The notes below the pieces were generated by a model. It had not been told where the DNA came from. It did not search any database and worked only from the letters and a program-made list of their open reading frames with translations. This document shows positions 33,566-45,328 of a DNA stretch of 64,000 nt, piece by piece. Made by a program: the position numbers and the translations under genes. The number at the start of each line of letters is the position of its first letter. Position 1 is the stretch's first letter. This DNA is from Athripsodes cinereus (lineage: Eukaryota > Arthropoda > Insecta > Trichoptera > Leptoceridae): the NCBI GenBank assembly GCA_947579605.1, contig OX388311.1, positions 28,212,951-28,276,950 of the forward strand, read 5' to 3'.

Positions 33566-33828
33566 TACTACTACTACTACTACTATACCATCACGGCATA
33601 TCCCACAAGTGGGGTAGCCAGCAGATCAGCTGCATGTAAGAAACATGCAAACTGTCCTCTTCGTGACAGTATAAAATCAAGACATTCAGGATGGGTGGCA
33701 AACCTCAACGCTGAATTTAAGATGTACAATGTCTTATTTTTTCGAACACCTGCCTTTTACAGGACACTCGAAAACTTACGCAGAAGAGTGGGAGACCAAT
33801 TCTTTACCGGGTGCTCCACGGGATATAA
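33566..33828 (-). repeat. TAG-tailed SINE-like family, full-length copy
   Basis: Plus strand starts with (CTA)n and 'ctataccatcacggcatatc', ending 'gggtgctccacgggatataa'. ATATAATC occurs on both sides (in 'tatataatctac' and 'gatataatcgcc'), a likely target duplication. Confidence 0.85.
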
Positions 33829-35029
33829 TCGCCGGAAATAAATTGGTCTCTCCCTCCTGACTGATTTTTTAGAGTCTCAAGAAGGGTAGGTATTCGTAAA
33901 CTGCATAAAATAATAAGAACTGTTAATTCGATTTTTCCTATGTATGTAAATATTTTCTCTTGTGTCTTCAACGAGAGAAAAAAAAAATTATTATAATATG
34001 TAGATACATAGAACACTTTTATATTTAGTATTTCCAAAGTGTCTTCACTGCGAGCTGGTTTTTAGGAACATCCGCTCTCATCATCAGGCTAATTTTATGT
34101 GAAAAATTATTTTAAAGCACCATAATAAATTGCCTTCCAATGTACATCCATTGACATTATATGGATGTACATATCTCTAGTGTTTAATTTATCTTTGTCT
34201 TATAATTATTTTGTTTTGTGAGGTAGGTACTTCAAATTGTCTAAATATTGTTCGTCGTTTTTTAATTTGTTATCTTTTCCAAAAATATTTAAAATGTAGA
34301 TATAATAACAACTGCACTGTTTATTTTTTACACTAATAGTTAAATACCCGAACATTTTGGACAAGATAGTTTGACATTGTTAAAACAAGAAGGTGGTTGG
34401 AGAAGATTTCGTTTCAATCTGACACGTGGAAAGCAAGTGGAAAACTCTCATCCACTCGTTGCTTATTTTTCTTCACGTATAAAATCTCTTACTCACCACA
34501 GAATTTTTGTATTGGCTCTTCTTCCTAACATATAACAGTATTATCTAAGGGGCAACAGTGAAATTTAATAAAATATCTAACATGAAACACGGGTCTAGAA
34601 TAATATAGTAATGTTTGGTGATTCAGTAATCGTCGGAGACCAAAATCTATCCACGTATTTCGTATCCATGCCTCCCAAACGTGATCCAATTCGAGCCGAG
34701 GCAACGAGTATCGATTGTTCTCGACATCGGAAAACGTCACAGTAAATTAATTCGCCGAATATTGGATTACATTTTGATCAGTGCTTTCGGGAATTTCGAA
34801 ATTACTCAACCAGCATCGGCAATATTGTTCGAATGTACCAGTGGTATTTCTTTCATATATGCAAAAAAAAACACCGGGAAAAAAAACATGGGGAGTATTC
34901 AATAGATCAATACACGCAAAAAGCACTGCATGCCTACAAAGGTACAAAAAGCACTGTTTTTAGTCCACAAGGATTCCGACAGCCTCGACTCCCTTCTTTT
35001 ATAATACATCGTTTCTATTAGAACGACAT

Positions 35030-35090
35030 CAGAGATGGAGGCTGGAGGAGGTTTATCTACCCTGTGTTCCCGAGAGGAGCGTTGAAGAAC
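35030..35090 (+). repeat. LINE remnant (family E)
   Basis: 'cctgtgttcccgagaggagc' and 'gttgaag' match the complement of 22255-22300. Sequence from 33830 to 35030 has no gene. A possible PLE tail lies at about 34035-34090 on the minus strand (CTGATGAT, but no GAAA). Confidence 0.4.
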
Positions 35091-35874
35091 AATAATCAAG
35101 TCGAAATGTGTTGAGTGGTTGAACTTAAAATGATGCGGTTCTATACGTGCAAAGTCCCATCGCATGACTGAGTTTTCTGAAACCTAACTATCTGAATAAA
35201 ATGTTATTTCTTAGCAGTACTTAAACATCCTTATAAAAATTTAAAAACCCTTACCATAAATTTTCCTTGACATTGGATGAAAATGTATCTTATATTTCTA
35301 TATAACATAACATAGCATGTATAGTCAATTCACACAGATCGAGTTAGTCCCAAATTAAGATATGAATCTTGTGTAATGTTTACTATCCTTGGTCATAATA
35401 TATGAAAGTCCGAGGATTAAATAGCAAGATCATTTAAATCAAATCCTACAGAATAGTCATGTGTTGAGCACATTGAACAGGAGGATGAGGAATTGTATGA
35501 CAGTGACGGAAGCGAAAGTTGTATGCAAGGATAGAAGGAAGTGGCCCTCGATCCTTTCTGCATACCCCGCGAGGGAAGCGGTGTGATAGTATGTATGAAT
35601 GGAATATTTTATTTGTTTTTTATTTACTCTGGATAACAAAAGTTTTCAATTACAAATAAAGTTTTTAACAATTGCATGTACAATATAAAAACAGTTTAGT
35701 TCCGCCACTGCATCATACATACATCCAACAAAGTACATATATTTTCTACAGTTTCTCGATAGCCTTTTAATCAATTTTGTTCGGGAGGGTAGAGACATAG
35801 GAAGTTATCAAATTTTTAACCCTTTGTGAATATGTATGTAAGTACGTAAGTTCATCTATCTATACCGCTTTTAT

Positions 35875-36070
35875 TACTATCTTATCATGGTATTTCCTTC
35901 AAGAGGGGTAGCTAGCAGACCAGTCGCATACAATAAACATGCGGATTGTCCTCTCCATGCCAAAAAATAAGACGTTCAGGATTAGTGGAAAACCTCATCG
36001 CTGCATTTAAAGTGTATAATGTCTTTATTTCTTCGAATACCAGTTCTTCACCAGGTGTTTCACGGCAACG
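35875..36070 (-). repeat. TAG-tailed SINE-like family, diverged copy
   Basis: 'cttatcatggtatttccttc' then 'aagaggggtagctagcagac' and 'gtcctctccatgcc', ending near 'ccaggtgtttcacgg'. Part of the 5' block is missing. Confidence 0.6.
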
Positions 36071-36074
36071 TTTA

Positions 36075-36281
36075 AGTCCCAAACTAAGATATGAATCTGT
36101 TATTTAGTAACTAACGCGATAATACACATAATTATACAATGCACCAAACACATATAGGTAAATGCAACACCCAGATCCAGGACAACTAGAAAAAGGCAAT
36201 TTTTCATTCTGTCCTGGCCGGGAATTGAACCCGGGACCTTGTAACTCAAACGCAAGAGTTTTACCCGCCACATCTGCCGAA
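36075..36281 (-). repeat. tRNA-derived SINE of lepidopteran type
   Basis: On the minus strand the head runs from 'tcggcagatgtggcgggtaa' to a box-B GGTTCAATTCC inside 'cccgggttcaattcccgg', then 'ccaggacag', a body with 'ctggatctgggtgttg', and a tail 'cttagtttgggactt'. Such SINEs are widespread in moth and butterfly genomes. Pieces of the tail recur near 10805-10850 and 35330-35385. Confidence 0.7.
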
Positions 36282-36889
36282 TAAATAATATTTGTATAAC
36301 AATATGTCCTCGATATACTCCAATGGTTTTATAAAGCGAGATTTTTTAAATCATCCCCCATTGGTAGTACATCGATCTTCGACGACGACATCAGAGCGTT
36401 GGGAAAATCCTAGAAAGAAATGACACAATAGCTCCAAAAACACACTGACTGTAGGAGAAAATTTTTGCCTAATACTCCCGGTTAAAACGTTTAAGAACAG
36501 CTATTGAATTGGATTAAATAAATTATCGTTTATTTTTAGCAAAGCCGAGTTAAATGCAAATCAATCAAGAATAAAATAAAATAAAAAAATTGGGTGTGCG
36601 TACTTCGCTATAAATTTCAAAGGTTTCTAATTCAATTTACTTATACACCAACCAGAAATATGTATACGGTTGATTAGCTGTATTCGTAGTCTAATCTATC
36701 ATGATTGTACTTGTATATAGGTAGATAGATATAAGTGGAATAATTCTATATATAATTAATAATATATATGTATGTACTCAGCATCCAATCAACAATTTAT
36801 TGTTCTACATTTATTACCTACTAGTTTCAAATCCTAGCTTTAAACTTTGAATCTTAGTGGGTCATACCATTAAGAGATATCTTTAAATA

Positions 36890-37640
36890 TAATTTGTGAT
36901 GGTTTGGTCATGTGGAGAGAAAAGATGATGAGAAGATTTATTTATTTATTTATTTCACAATCCACGTGAGCCTTTTACATGTTCAAGAATAAATAATACA
37001 CAAATCAAATATCTCATTCACAACACAGTTGGAAAACAAGAATTAACAAAACACAAAAGAGAATCATTTCATAACAATAATAATTTAAGTCAAATCATAA
37101 AATATTGGAGTGTCAGTACAGAATGTCAATGAAATGTTTAGTATTTAATATGTCAAGAATTAAAATTGCAAAATATAGGAGATGTCATGTAGATAGAAGA
37201 AAAAAAAATCTAATCTAATGGAAATGATACAAATGACAAAGAGGGTGTGATAATTTGAAAAGAAGGATGTGAAAAAACTTCGACGTCCGAGAACTACGTG
37301 AATTTACCATGTGAAAACAGGGTGGATGAAGGGAAATTGGCTGACCTAGGTCATGATGAGAGAGGTGTAAAGAAAAAACATTGAAGGAGACCCACTGCCC
37401 ACTAGAATACGAGTACCTCAGAAGACTGGAATTTTTTTATCAAAAATTCACAACTTAACAAGTCTTGTCCACACCGGAAGTGCCACAATTGGCAGCCTGA
37501 AGGGCTGACCGGCAAAAATACGAAGCGATGATGAAAGGTGTCGCAAGAAACTACTGCAGATAATAGATTGGAGAACCGTAACGGAAAATAGAATGATTTG
37601 GAAACGAGGATTGACGGAAGTTAAAGCTCGATGAACTGAA
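36890..37640 (+). pseudogene. Very decayed LINE remnant
   Basis: Short plus-strand stretches resemble LINE C-termini: a 'DGLVMWREKMMR'-like piece at 36898-36935 and 'DWRTVTENRMIWKRGLTE' near 37567-37620. Between them a reversed (AAAT)n-tailed LINE end is inserted at about 36940-36985. No long frame. Confidence 0.35.
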
Positions 37641-37963
37641 CTCGACGATCTGAATTGTTGAGACATCGACGAAGAAGAATCAAGGAAAACTATTAATAGG
37701 AATGAAATGTTCCATTTTTTATGAATACTTTCACCAAACTTGCAACGTCTTTATTTATCACCATAAACTAAGATCCCACCCGAATGCTGAGCTTATTGTT
37801 CAGAAGTTGGAAAAGCATCAAAAATTAATCTCAAAACACCCAGAGTACTCCAGTAGATGTAATGTTTATTGGTCACAAGTTCAAATATATTTTGGAAAAA
37901 AAATTGACGTATATTATAATTTATATATTTGTCCAAATATATGTGTCCAACAACTCGCTCAAT

Positions 37964-38142
37964 GGGGGTTATTCTGAACATTCGACCGATTGCTTGCAAA
38001 CGATAGTATTGCGTTCCATCCAACTTTTTAAACGACAGTCGAATGAGAATGTATTGAAATATACTCGTATGGGTGTCGCATGGCAACCGATAGTATCGAA
38101 TCAGATGCAATTCGATACTGTCGTATTTTCAGAATAACCCCC
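37964..38142. mobile_element. MITE, 179 bp
   Basis: Terminal inverted repeats GGGGGTTATTCTGAA (37964-37978) and TTCAGAATAACCCCC (38128-38142), continuing imperfectly inward ('acattcgac' against 'gtcgtattt'). A second internal pair (cgatagtat/atactatcg-like) lets most of it fold. No clear target duplication, so superfamily unknown. Confidence 0.7.
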
Positions 38143-38327
38143 AGTGTGTGAACATTTTCAAAGACGATAGTTATGTTCCTTAAACATTTTTGATGAATGC
38201 GATCTCAGTGGAAAAGAAAATTGAACGAATTCACGCTCGCATTTACAAATGGACTACAATATTTATTCGTAGATTATAAAGAATACCAGTTTGCTTCATA
38301 CTGAATACCAATATTCATAATGAAAAT

Positions 38328-38488
38328 GAGTTCGTCGGTAGCCTGGAGGTAGAGTCTCGGCCTTCAGAACAAGGGGTCCGTGGTTCGATCCCAGGTGCCG
38401 GCAAACTCCCCTTTCACGACACAAGCTTTTAGCTTAGTGTGAAAGGTGTATAAGGTTGTATTTGGGTTTATAACAAAACCCAGATATA

Positions 38489-38566
<78 letters not shown>
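38328..38566 (+). repeat. tRNA-derived SINE (family A) with 71-base poly(A)
   Basis: Complete: 'gagttcgtcggtagcctgga', box-B-like GGTTCGATCCC, 'cacaagcttttagcttagtg', 'tataacaaaacccagatata', then an uninterrupted A run at 38496-38566. The long pure tail suggests a young insertion, although tails can also lengthen by slippage or assembly. Confidence 0.85.
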
Positions 38567-38569
<3 letters not shown>

Positions 38570-38674
38570 TTTGTCGCAAACGTAATTGTTGTTGTTTAAA
38601 ATTATTAATAAAAGCACTCTGTAAATTAATCATATAACATAATTATAACTATAATATGTTTAGTTTTAACAACC

Positions 38675-38895
38675 GTAGGGCACTCGGTTGAGAATGGATA
38701 TTCCACTCTTTTCCACAAGTTTTCGAGTGTTCTGTAAAATGTAGGCGTTCGAAATATAAAGCATTTTTCATCTTAAAATAAATTCAGCGATGAGGTATGC
38801 CACCTATCCTAAATACCTTATTTTTTGCTGAAACAAAGATGACAGCTTTAGTGTTGATTAAATGCAGCTGATCTCCTGGCTTTTCTACTTATGGG
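38675..38895 (+). repeat. TAG-tailed SINE-like copy cut by a SINE-A
   Basis: From 'gggcactcggttgagaatgg' to 'ttttctacttatggga', where the tRNA-type SINE at 38896-39085 (minus strand) begins. The remaining family end ('tgccgtgatgg') is not found beyond it; the text after 39085 is 'aaaattgatgggatg'. Confidence 0.65.
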
Positions 38896-39085
38896 ATTTT
38901 TTTTTTTTTTAAAAGATATATCTGGGTTTTTGTTTGTTATAAACCCAAATACAACCTTATACACCTTTCACAGTAAGCTACTAAAAGCTTGTGTCGTGAA
39001 AGGGGAGTTTGCCGGCACCTGGTATCGAACCATCGACCCCATGTTCACGAGGCCGAGACTCTACCTCCAGGCTACCGACGAACTC
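38896..39085 (-). repeat. tRNA-derived SINE (family A)
   Basis: Minus-strand full-length copy from 'gagttcgtcggtagcctgga' at 39085 to poly(A) (T run at 38896-38910). The box-B region is altered to GGTTCGATACC. It lies about 330 bases before EGF exon b. Confidence 0.8.
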
Positions 39086-39419
39086 AAAATTGATGGGATG
39101 TTTATTTATTTATCAAAAATATACAGGTTGCCCTTTTTACAATAATATGTGAACAATAAACATCATCTTTACGTCATGGTCTTCATCAAATCAACAATAT
39201 TAGTGAACATTGCCTTTGGATACCGATCGTGACCACTAAAACCAGCCTACAGCCAATTTGTCTGCATTCACATTGCCTTTCACATTTTTTCCAATTAAAT
39301 TTTGTACAATAGTATATTGTGTAAACATGGTTCTCCAATTGAGATGTCTGATTAAGTTTGGTATTAAAAAAAATAGCATGTTTAAAAAATATATTTCAAC
39401 TTATATTATTTTGTTTCAG

Positions 39420-39562
39420 GCTTCGCTGGTCAGCACTGCGAGTACGAATATAACGAATGCGAGTCGTCCCCTTGCCTCAACGGAGGTACTTGTACGGATC
39501 ACATTGGAGCCTATCTTTGCACTTGTGGGAGAGGGTATACTGGCAAGCGATGCCATATAAAG
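39420..39562 (+). CDS. EGF-repeat protein, internal exon b
   Basis: Acceptor TTTGTTTCAG ends at 39419 and donor GTAAAA begins at 39563. The exon completes the codon left by exon a (G + GC = Gly), giving [16 protein letters not shown], and then encodes a full EGF module [14 protein letters not shown]...[12 protein letters not shown], ending IK at a codon boundary (phase 0). The module has the C-x-D/N-x4-F/Y-x-C spacing (DHIGAYLC) but I am not sure it is calcium-binding. The next exon follows after a 9.3 kb intron. This gene is on the plus strand, opposite to the IR genes. Confidence 0.9.
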
Positions 39563-41194
39563 GTAAAACATTATTACAATTACTAATAAATTATTATCGC
39601 AAAAGCTTTTTTATTACATATCTACATACATACTGCACGTACTGTTTTATTGACTTCAGTAAAACTATTATGAAAATTACAATAATACCTGTTATGTTAT
39701 GGTTTAACATTTTATTATTGCTCTATTCAATCAGTTGTTGATTGAATTGAACTATTCCATTAACAATCTTTGTCTTTGAGTTCTATTACAAATGACGTCT
39801 TTAATTTTCATATGTCTTTGAACGCTTTGAAGTTATTCTTAACCGTCTGATTACCAGTGTGCCCGTACGGGAACATGAACAATTTAATTTATTAAAAATC
39901 GCCTGTTTAAAAAAAGAATTTATATTTTATGCGGAAATAGTTAAGAAAGCTTAGTTTTGTAATGTGGAATAAGAATTTTTCTAATGAAGTTACTTATTTG
40001 ATGTGTAATTTATTCTCAAACTTTGATTTTATTTTTTTGGCCACAATTTCTACATTTACGATCTTTGATTAGGAAATTGAAAAAGGTCCTATCATTTCAT
40101 ACTTCCATATTTTATTATTGTATATTTCTGTCACGATGTTTATGAATAAAATAATATAAGTAATAATTTCATGTAGTTCGTAACGCGTTCGTAAACTGCC
40201 GATATCTTTGTACTAACAAATGCGCTTCCCTTAAAAACGGTAAGTGGTAATCAAAAGTCATTTCACCAGAAATATTTTTTTTGCTTATTTATTGTGCATA
40301 TAAAGAATGATTCCAGGATTTAATTTGGTAGTGAGAGGGTTAAAATGATATAAATATTGCAAATCATAATAAAATGTATTTCTCTCAATACAGAATACTC
40401 TAAATCTTTCGTAGAAAGAGTATGAATCCATCATCATTCTGGGAACTTACAATGAAGATACAGGAAGAAAAGCTAACTTATCCAACGTTTCCATACTGAA
40501 ATACTTAAGTATATCAAACAAAACATAGGATAACAATTAATTTATATAAAGGCTACAACATAATTCATTACATTCATATTATATATCTAATCACAAACAT
40601 ATCCCAATTCGCAGTGCACTCGAGGTTTAAGGTATTAAGGTGGCTTAATGTATGTAGGTTGGGAAAGCTTAACATTTCTCTTTCAGCTTGTAGTAGCTTT
40701 GAATCCAACTCGTATATTCCTAACTTATTGTTTGGCTTAGTAAGGAGCATATATCCCAAATCAAGGGTTATATCCATACAATTAATTTCTATGGAGTCAC
40801 AAAAAATATCCGTCATCATTATCATCATCCCATCATGCCGCTACACTTGTGGGATAAGCAGAAAAAATCGAGCACAGAAACATTTTGCTTTTGCATCATT
40901 CATGCAGTACCAAATGGACGCTCTTTTATTTTTAGTACTCAGTACTAGTTTATCCTTAAAAATCTGGTCTGTGAGTCTTGTTAGACATGAGATTCCAATT
41001 AGCGATTAAATCAGAAATTCAATTATTTTCTTGTTTATTGTTCAGCCTGTTGTATCTATTGGAAAAAAGCAAAAATCAAGAGTGAAATAGACATTTATAT
41101 CTTTGTACCAAAACACCCCCACCTTATATCCCTTAACAATTATTTTCATGTGTAGATAATTATTTCTCTCTAGGTATTATTTTAATACTCAACT

Positions 41195-41240
41195 CTGAAG
41201 ATGCCAGTGGGTTGGTGAAAGCGCTAGACGTGTTTACGGT
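41195..41240 (+). other. Decayed hammerhead-like PLE tail
   Basis: CTGAAGA (41195-41201) plus T, stem II GCCA/TGGT, GAAA (41217-41220), palindromic AGCGCT (41220-41225), A, then GACGTG. It has the layout of the intact PLE fold at 1338-1380, with a different stem sequence. Stem I no longer pairs. Confidence 0.5.
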
Positions 41241-42053
41241 ATACCTCGTGCAAGCTTTTGTGAAACCAAAAAAAGTGATTGAAAACGTTGTTTCACGTTG
41301 AAACATGAAAAAGAAATATTTTCATTTTGCCTCAATAAACTGGGGCTAGAGCCTTAAAGAGATATAATACATTATAGCCGTGTGTATTTGTATATTATTT
41401 ATATATGTACATACGTTTAATTATTAGGGAATAATAGAAACGCTTTGAATGCTTCGGATTTCCTCTTGTAACGTACGTGGATAACTATTAGATCGCGATT
41501 TAGTGATAGCGAAGCATTTCAATTAGCCTAGGTTTTAATAGGAATAGGTATTCGTGCATAATTAGTCTGGTCTTAAATGAAGTATATTACACCATTCGCT
41601 CCCGAGAATTCCACCCTATATTGAAACCACTCAAAAGAGAGAGAGAGAGAGAGATTGTAGATTATCATTATTGTTTTGTATCGAACTGATTTCATCTGCT
41701 GATACAATTGTGAATCAAAATTATCGTTGTTCTATTTTTATACACAAAAACAACAAAAATAAACATGAGGCATTTATATTGTAGGATCTTTTTTTTGTCT
41801 TAATTCAGGTGTTATTAATTTACCTACAGACGAATGAATAAATTAAAATATCAAAATGCGAAAACAAAATAAACCTACAAACTCACTAATTGCTTTGATT
41901 TAAATTAAACTATAAAATGACATTAAAAATATTTCATCATTCTGGTAATAGATAACTGTTGAAATATCTTTATTTCTCGGATATTTCAGGAGTCCAAGAA
42001 CTCCTATTTATCCGTTTAGGTGAAGATTTTTTTTTCTGGTAATAGATGGAGTA

Positions 42054-42798
42054 TATATATATAATGAGTTACAATCCATTGGATTGGTCTGCAACGAGTT
42101 TTGTCTTTCTTCTCCATTCCTCCCTATTCTTAGCCAGTCTTTTCAGCTCTACGTATGAGCCACAATTCATGTCCCTCTTCAGTTGGTCCATATACGCATC
42201 TCTGGGCCGGCCTCTGCCGTTTGTGCCCTCGGTCCTACCCTCCGCGATGGCGATGAGGAGTCCTGGGTGCCTGATGTTGTGGCCAATCCAGTTAGCTCGT
42301 TGTTGGCTGATTCTCTTAAGGAGTTGCCTTTTTTCGCCTACCCTGTTTAATACTTCTTCATTTTCGACGTGTTCCGACCAATGGATCTTCAGCATGCGTC
42401 TGTAGCACCACATCTCAAAGGCCGCCAACCGTCCGCTTTCAATCTTGCTGATGGTCCATGTCTCACAACCATAAAGCAAAATGCTCCATACGAAGACTTT
42501 AGTAAGGTTCTTCCTTACGCTTAAATCAATGTTTGGGGATTCCAATATTTTAGACTTTTTGTTAAAGGCAATCCTTGCCTGGTTTATTCTGCTCACAATT
42601 TCTGATTTGGAGCGTCCATCCTGGTTTATTCTGCTGCCCAAGTACACAAAGTCTTTTACTTGTTTGATGCTCACTCCGTTTATGGCAATGTTAGACAGTC
42701 GTTTCCTCCCTTCCAACGACCATACATTTTGTTTTGCCTTTATTAATTTTCATGTAGTACAACATCTACTGTAGTACAACACTGTAGTACAACATTTC
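42054..42798 (-). mobile_element. Truncated YADD LINE with target duplication and 5' filler
   Basis: Minus-strand copy of the LINE at 27176-28970. The ORF runs from ~42750 down to 42069 (VYLGSRINQDGR, LLYGCETWT, GRGRPRDAYMDQL, ending DQSNGL), then the (TA)n tail. AGATGGAGTA flanks it perfectly (42044-42053 and 42799-42808). Between the 5' end (~42753) and the target repeat are 45 extra bases made of repeated 'gtagtacaaca' units resembling the flank 'ggagtacaacatg'. Only ~230 C-terminal codons remain, lacking the catalytic site. Confidence 0.88.
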
Positions 42799-43098
42799 AG
42801 ATGGAGTACAACATGTTATAAACATGCATTTTATTTATTATTTATTTTATTAAATAAAAAACAATACGATTTGAATTGCAAAAGTTACATAATTACAAAA
42901 ACAAAGCAAATCATTAGTGTAATTATAAATATATACATATAGGTATTACCATCAATAATACTCAATTGCAGCTTAGCCTCATCTCCACAGACATGCGATT
43001 TACTCCAAAATGTATAAAACTTAAACTTGCTCACATTCATCCACATAACATAATACAGTATTCATATCTACATATACAATAAAACACACCCTCTAAAG

Positions 43099-43891
43099 CG
43101 GTGGTCTCCAACTATTTTATCTTCGTGACCCGGTCAAAGTTTGATAATTTTACAGCGGGTCGCTGAGGGGGAGACGTTAATTGTTTACCTTTGAAGAATT
43201 TTTTGTAGCTCTCATATTCCTAGGTTTGATGATTTTCCTTACACTAAAAAATTTCTACCCCCTCCCTTCGTCGCCAGATTTTTGAAAAGGTATAAGAACA
43301 TGAATTGTTTGACTCCTCAGTTTTACTGTTTCGTTAAATATTATTTTCTTAAAATCTGGTATTGTTAGTACACTTTTCTAAAATGAGATTTTTTTAACTC
43401 TCAGATAACAGGGTTTCATAATTTCCTATACACTTAAATTGCTGCCTCCCCGTCCCCAGATATTCGAAAAGGTATAGAAATTTGAAATATGTAACGTTCT
43501 CTTCAGTTGGTTTAGTTAAGGAATAAAATTTATTTATTTACTAATTCAATTTTAAGCACAAAACAGACAATAACAAAGTACAGATAAAAGGTAAATCTTT
43601 CAGAGATCAGCTATCATCTAACACCATGCGCCAAAATTAATTTAAAAAACATAGGTACCTGGCATTCCGGTCATCTTAACATGCCAACATAATATAATAC
43701 ACAGTCTCGCTCACTCAATCATCACACTAGCACAAAACACAAGTCATTAATAAAAAATCAAGGGGAAGGGGGGGGGGGGAGTGATTACTGCGTACCTGTT
43801 GATTCATCGTTGAAGTGGGGAAATACTTCACAAAATTTGCTCAACAAAAAAAGGACAGACTTTCATGTTGTTTTTGGGTTGAAGACCACTG
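43099..43891. mobile_element. Non-autonomous hAT-like element
   Basis: Ends CGGTGGTCTCCAAC (43099-43112) and GTTGAAGACCACTG (43878-43891) are inverted repeats with two mismatches. Flanking octamers CTCTAAAG and CTCTTATG agree at 6 of 8 positions, the hAT target-duplication length. The interior has an imperfect direct duplication (about 43220-43345 and 43410-43525, both with 'gaaaaggtata') and no transposase. Confidence 0.65.
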
Positions 43892-45220
43892 CTCTTATGT
43901 ACAAACACATCAAGTAACTTGCATTACATATAATATACCTAATTGATGAAATTCGATATAATATTATGCAACTATTCGTATTGCACAACAACTAACTACT
44001 ACTAATGCTGCGATGTTAACACGGTTTGAATGGGCTCATTAGTTAGCATGATGAGACACTTAATAAACATTAGCACTACATAGCGAGTAGTAGTGGCAAG
44101 TGGGAAGCGTTAAGAGTAGTGATGTTACGGAATTGAGTTTATCGGAAGCTGGAAGCAAATGATTCACAAAAAAAGATGCGCGCTTTGGTAATTATTTTGT
44201 TTTTAATATTAACCTAATATGAAAACAATAATTAATGATGGAGGAATTTCATATATCTACGTATAAACCTCGTGGAGTTTTTCACTCTGTTCTGCAAGTT
44301 TTGGAGTTAATGGCATCGTAAAGACAGTTTATTTAATAATTCAAGAGTTTGTGTTTACACTGTGGAAATCCATTATTAATTTTAGTCAGTGTTCAAATAA
44401 TATTTTTTAATAATTAAAATTTAAAAAATTAAAATATTCTTCACTATTCATAATTTCAATATTTCAAATCAATACAAAGTAACATAAAAATATCAGTTAT
44501 AAAATTCAATGTACAGAAGGCGAGTTTATTTATATGTTTATCATATTAGACATCAAAAAAAAGTGGAATAAGCTACATGATACCTTATGTTGATTTAACT
44601 ATTGGACTTTATATACAAATTGCGATTCTTAAAACGCTACAAAACTAAATTCCGCTTTATAAAAATGATGTAATATGAGCATTACATCCCTAGTTAAGAG
44701 GATTATGTGTTAATGATGTTAATATTATGGTAATTTCATTATTAAAAGCTTATTTTCCCATCACTAAATTTGTACCACCAACCTATGTAGGTGAAAAACA
44801 AGTATGGAGATTCTTCTAAGCTTCTGCATATTTTTTAACATTATCGACGTTTGACTAATCTCTTGAGTTATTTTGTAAAAAAAGCTTTTGTATTTTTTGG
44901 TACTTTAATTACTGGTGGCTTATGTAAATCTTCTGAATATCTGTGTGTACTTCACGTACTCATCAATAAAATAAGAAGAATTTTGGTTCCAATATTGATT
45001 TAATAAGATTCTCGTTATGTGTCTTTTGTATCTACATAAAGACATTGTTCTTTAATATTCACAGGATAAAACAGTCGATTTTTACAGAATATGTTAACAA
45101 AATTAACACTCCTTATGTGGGCCAGCAAAAGTCTCAAATTTACCAGAAATGTTTATAAATGATTATCAAATATGGATGAATAATTATCATAACACCATTT
45201 ATCATTAATGCTGAATAGAT

Positions 45221-45328
45221 CTTTCACGACACAAGCTTTTAGCTTACTGTGAAAGGTGTATAAGGTTGTATTTGGGTTTATAACAAAACCCAGGTAGGTA
45301 TATCTTTTTTTTAAACAAAAAAAAAATC
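45221..45328 (+). repeat. tRNA-derived SINE (family A), 5'-truncated
   Basis: Begins mid-element at 'ctttcacgacacaagctttt' and runs through 'tataacaaaacccaggtagg' to an A-rich tail. A family C LINE end follows at about 45430-45545 ('ggcgttccgttctttctgcc'). Confidence 0.7.

Larger units (their letters stand above)
31328..39419 (+). other. Intron a-b (8.1 kb), repeat-filled
   Basis: Between donor GTAAAC at 31328 and acceptor TTGTTTCAG ending 39419. It contains LINE fragments (32083-32385, 35030-35090, 35490-35590, 36890-37640), SINE-like copies (33566-33828, 35875-36070), a lepidopteran-type SINE (36075-36281), a MITE (37964-38142), SINE-A copies and a 71-base poly(A). I found no further EGF exon in it. 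Confidence 0.6.

Noticed and set aside
34035..34090. Another hammerhead-like site on the minus strand (CTGATGATGAGAGC)
   Set aside because: The GAAA element is missing and stem II is unclear; too weak to list as a fold.
36180..36281. Possible tRNA gene on the minus strand
   Set aside because: A good T-arm (cgggttcaattcccg) is present but it lies within a longer SINE with a body and tail, and I cannot draw a complete cloverleaf with an acceptor stem.
38364..38637. Poly-Phe and poly-Lys ORFs
   Set aside because: Generated by the 71-base poly(A) tail of a SINE.
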